DNA of 35,007 nt from Alphaproteobacteria bacterium (GTDB lineage: Bacteria; Pseudomonadota; Alphaproteobacteria; SMXQ01): assembly GCA_029863585.1 (NCBI GenBank), contig JAOTVC010000010.1, positions 1-35,007 on the forward strand, read 5' to 3'. Shown piece after piece: positions 33,549 to 35,007 of this stretch. Position 1 is the first letter of the stretch. Every line of letters begins with the position of its first letter. A program made the position numbers and the translations under genes. The notes beneath the pieces are model-generated. The model did no database searches, was not told the origin of the DNA, and saw only the letters and a list, made by a program, of their open reading frames with translations.

Positions 33549-33551
33549 GCG

Positions 33552-35007
33552 TTACCCATTGCAGCCGGTCGGAGGCCATTGCCCGCCACCCGGGTCTTCT
33601 TCCGGCCGCAGGGAACCGCGATAGTGGACGATCAGCCCGAGGCCGAGCGGCGCGCTCAGCGCGACGTCGAAGTGAAACAGGCCTTCGGCCGTGAATTCCC
33701 GACTGTCGCTTTTGGGGAGAAGCAGCTGCGGGATCGGGAGGTCCAGGAACCAGCCTCTCCGGACCCGGAAGCACAGCGATCCTCCTTTCACCGATAGCTC
33801 CAGCTCATAGACGAACCAACCGAACCTCTCGCGATATCTGCTTGGCGACTGCGCCCGGGAGCAGACGGATCGGAACGTCCGCCCGGCGAAGTTGCGTTCC
33901 CAGGTTTCCCCATGCTCCGTGCGCGTCAGGGTCACGGTCACGGGCACATTTTCGCCCGGCAGGGGAAAGCCGAATACCCAAGCGGCAAGCCGCGCGATGA
34001 CGCCGGTTCCCCGTTTCACGCTCGCCGTGCCGCAAAAGCTCAAGACATCCTGGACCGCGTGCAGGCGCTGGATCGGCGTGTCGAGGTCGGGCCAAGCTTC
34101 GCTCAGTGCGGCTTGGAACAGGCTGGGCCGGGCCGTCTCCTCCCGAGCCGTGCTGATGGCGAGGTCGGACATCGCTTGCTCGGCCTCTTCAAGGGTCGCT
34201 TCGGCGAGGCAGGGCCGGGCGCCGGGCGGAATCCGGTCGATGCGGCGCAGGAGGGCCCGGATCATCACGCCGGGAATGAATGGTCCCTCCCCGGCTTCGG
34301 CCAGCAAGCGCCAGCGCCGCCGCACCGGGACGCCGTCCTTCGGCCCCGTGACGTCGACCACCATGGCGCCGCGATCGCTCCCCAAGCCCTCCAGCCGGCT
34401 GGCGATCCAGTGGGCGGGGGCGCGCAAACTACCGATGAATGGCAGAAGCCCTTTGCCCTGGAGAACCGCCAGCCCCCGCAGCGCGGCATTCAGGATGCCG
34501 AGCTCCATGCCGGCGCGGAACAGGACCGACCGGGCGGAGAAGAATGCGGGGAACAGGACGGTGTCAGGAACGCCGATGAAATAGGCGGCGCGATCCAGGC
34601 CGGGTGCCAATCGATAGACGCGCCGCGCCGACCAGCATCGCAGCTCGCGCCACAGGCATCCCCGCCAGACCGGGCAGGGGCGCCCCACCCGTCCCAGGAT
34701 GCTGGCGATCACGGAACGGCCGCGCGGGGCCCGATTGCCCGGCAGGATGGCGGTTTCGATCAGGGTGACCTCATCCAATCCGGCAGCGAGTTCGCTCGCC
34801 ACCGAAGACGACAGACCGGGGACGCTCGATGCCCCTGAAAGCACGCGCCGCCCGGCCGCGCGCGCGGCCTCATCCAGCGCGGCGATGCCGGCGGTGAAGT
34901 CCGCATCATCGGAAAGGTCGAAATAATCGGCGTCGTTCTCGATGCAGAAACGGGCGATACGGTAAGGGTCGGCACCGTAGTCCTGAAACGGGCCGCCGGC
35001 GTCGATC
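33552..35007 (-). CDS. saccharopine-dehydrogenase-like NAD(P)-binding protein with C-terminal DUF4166 (5' partial)
   Basis: The reading frame is open to the right end of the window, so the N-terminal Rossmann start is missing; an internal GTG at 34844 is not the true start. The visible beginning reads IDAGGPFQDYGADPYRIARF, then DADYFDLSDDADF and LSGASSVPGLSS, typical of the saccharopine dehydrogenase NADP-binding family, though such proteins need not act on saccharopine. The C-terminal 200 residues fit DUF4166: RGTGVIARLAAWVFGFPL, TRTEHGETWERNFAGRTF and the end LIVHYRG. The two domains are often fused in Proteobacteria. Function unknown. No operon partner is visible. Confidence 0.85.
   Translation of the reverse strand, partial: IDAGGPFQDYGADPYRIARFCIENDADYFDLSDDADFTAGIAALDEAARAAGRRVLSGASSVPGLSSSVASELAAGLDEVTLIETAILPGNRAPRGRSVIASILGRVGRPCPVWRGCLWRELRCWSARRVYRLAPGLDRAAYFIGVPDTVLFPAFFSARSVLFRAGMELGILNAALRGLAVLQGKGLLPFIGSLRAPAHWIASRLEGLGSDRGAMVVDVTGPKDGVPVRRRWRLLAEAGEGPFIPGVMIRALLRRIDRIPPGARPCLAEATLEEAEQAMSDLAISTAREETARPSLFQAALSEAWPDLDTPIQRLHAVQDVLSFCGTASVKRGTGVIARLAAWVFGFPLPGENVPVTVTLTRTEHGETWERNFAGRTFRSVCSRAQSPSRYRERFGWFVYELELSVKGGSLCFRVRRGWFLDLPIPQLLLPKSDSREFTAEGLFHFDVALSAPLGLGLIVHYRGSLRPEEDPGGGQWPPTGCNG

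Overview
The window is a GC-rich bacterial chromosome segment, most likely from an alphaproteobacterium (Rhodospirillales-like). This rests on composition, an encoded tRNA CCA end, the abundance of tripartite tricarboxylate transporter (TTT) parts, and a CtrA-like box. The taxonomic call is an inference from gene content, not from a marker gene. Nearly everything present is catabolic: carboxylate uptake, CoA activation, lyases, hydrolases and their control.

Layout. 1-918 is the end of a polytopic membrane protein, followed by tRNA-Thr(CGT). From about 1.1 to 17.5 kb lies a segment with visibly lower GC (hand-counted 60-base lines 57-62%, against 73-80% in lines from the flanks). It holds a class III CoA-transferase, an acyl-CoA dehydrogenase, an ADP-forming acyl-CoA synthetase, a D-2-hydroxyacid dehydrogenase, an IclR regulator, a TTT receptor, an ICL/PEPM-superfamily protein without the usual active-site motif, an amidohydrolase-2 protein, a fused TctA-TctB permease, an MFS carrier, an MmgE/PrpD protein and a canonical ICL/PEPM lyase. 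Its right edge is a scar zone: a chimeric OsmC/CapA gene followed by a decayed second CapA tail.

From 18.7 to 29.8 kb is a second, GC-richer cluster. On the plus strand it has MmgE/PrpD, HyuA, HyuB and two creatinase-like M24 proteins that lack the metal ligands. On the minus strand it has an amidohydrolase-2 protein, a second TTT receptor ending in polylysine, and a bicupin. A 130-bp AT-rich patch (20-28% GC) separates it from an ABC exporter pair, a small secreted EF-hand protein, an esterase-like hydrolase and a truncated saccharopine dehydrogenase/DUF4166 protein.

How the genes may work together. An imperfect palindrome, GTTTCA-N5-TGAAAC, occurs in front of the acyl-CoA dehydrogenase, between the dehydrogenase and iclR genes, and just downstream of a plausible -35/-10 in front of the TTT receptor operon. 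This ties the CoA-activation genes, the regulator and the uptake/lyase/amidohydrolase operon into one local regulon. A reasonable hypothesis is import of a branched or substituted carboxylate, CoA activation and desaturation, and C-C cleavage by the ICL/PEPM lyase(s) with MmgE/PrpD hydration or dehydration. The second cluster looks like use of a cyclic amide, ureido or guanidino compound. Neither substrate can be named from sequence alone.
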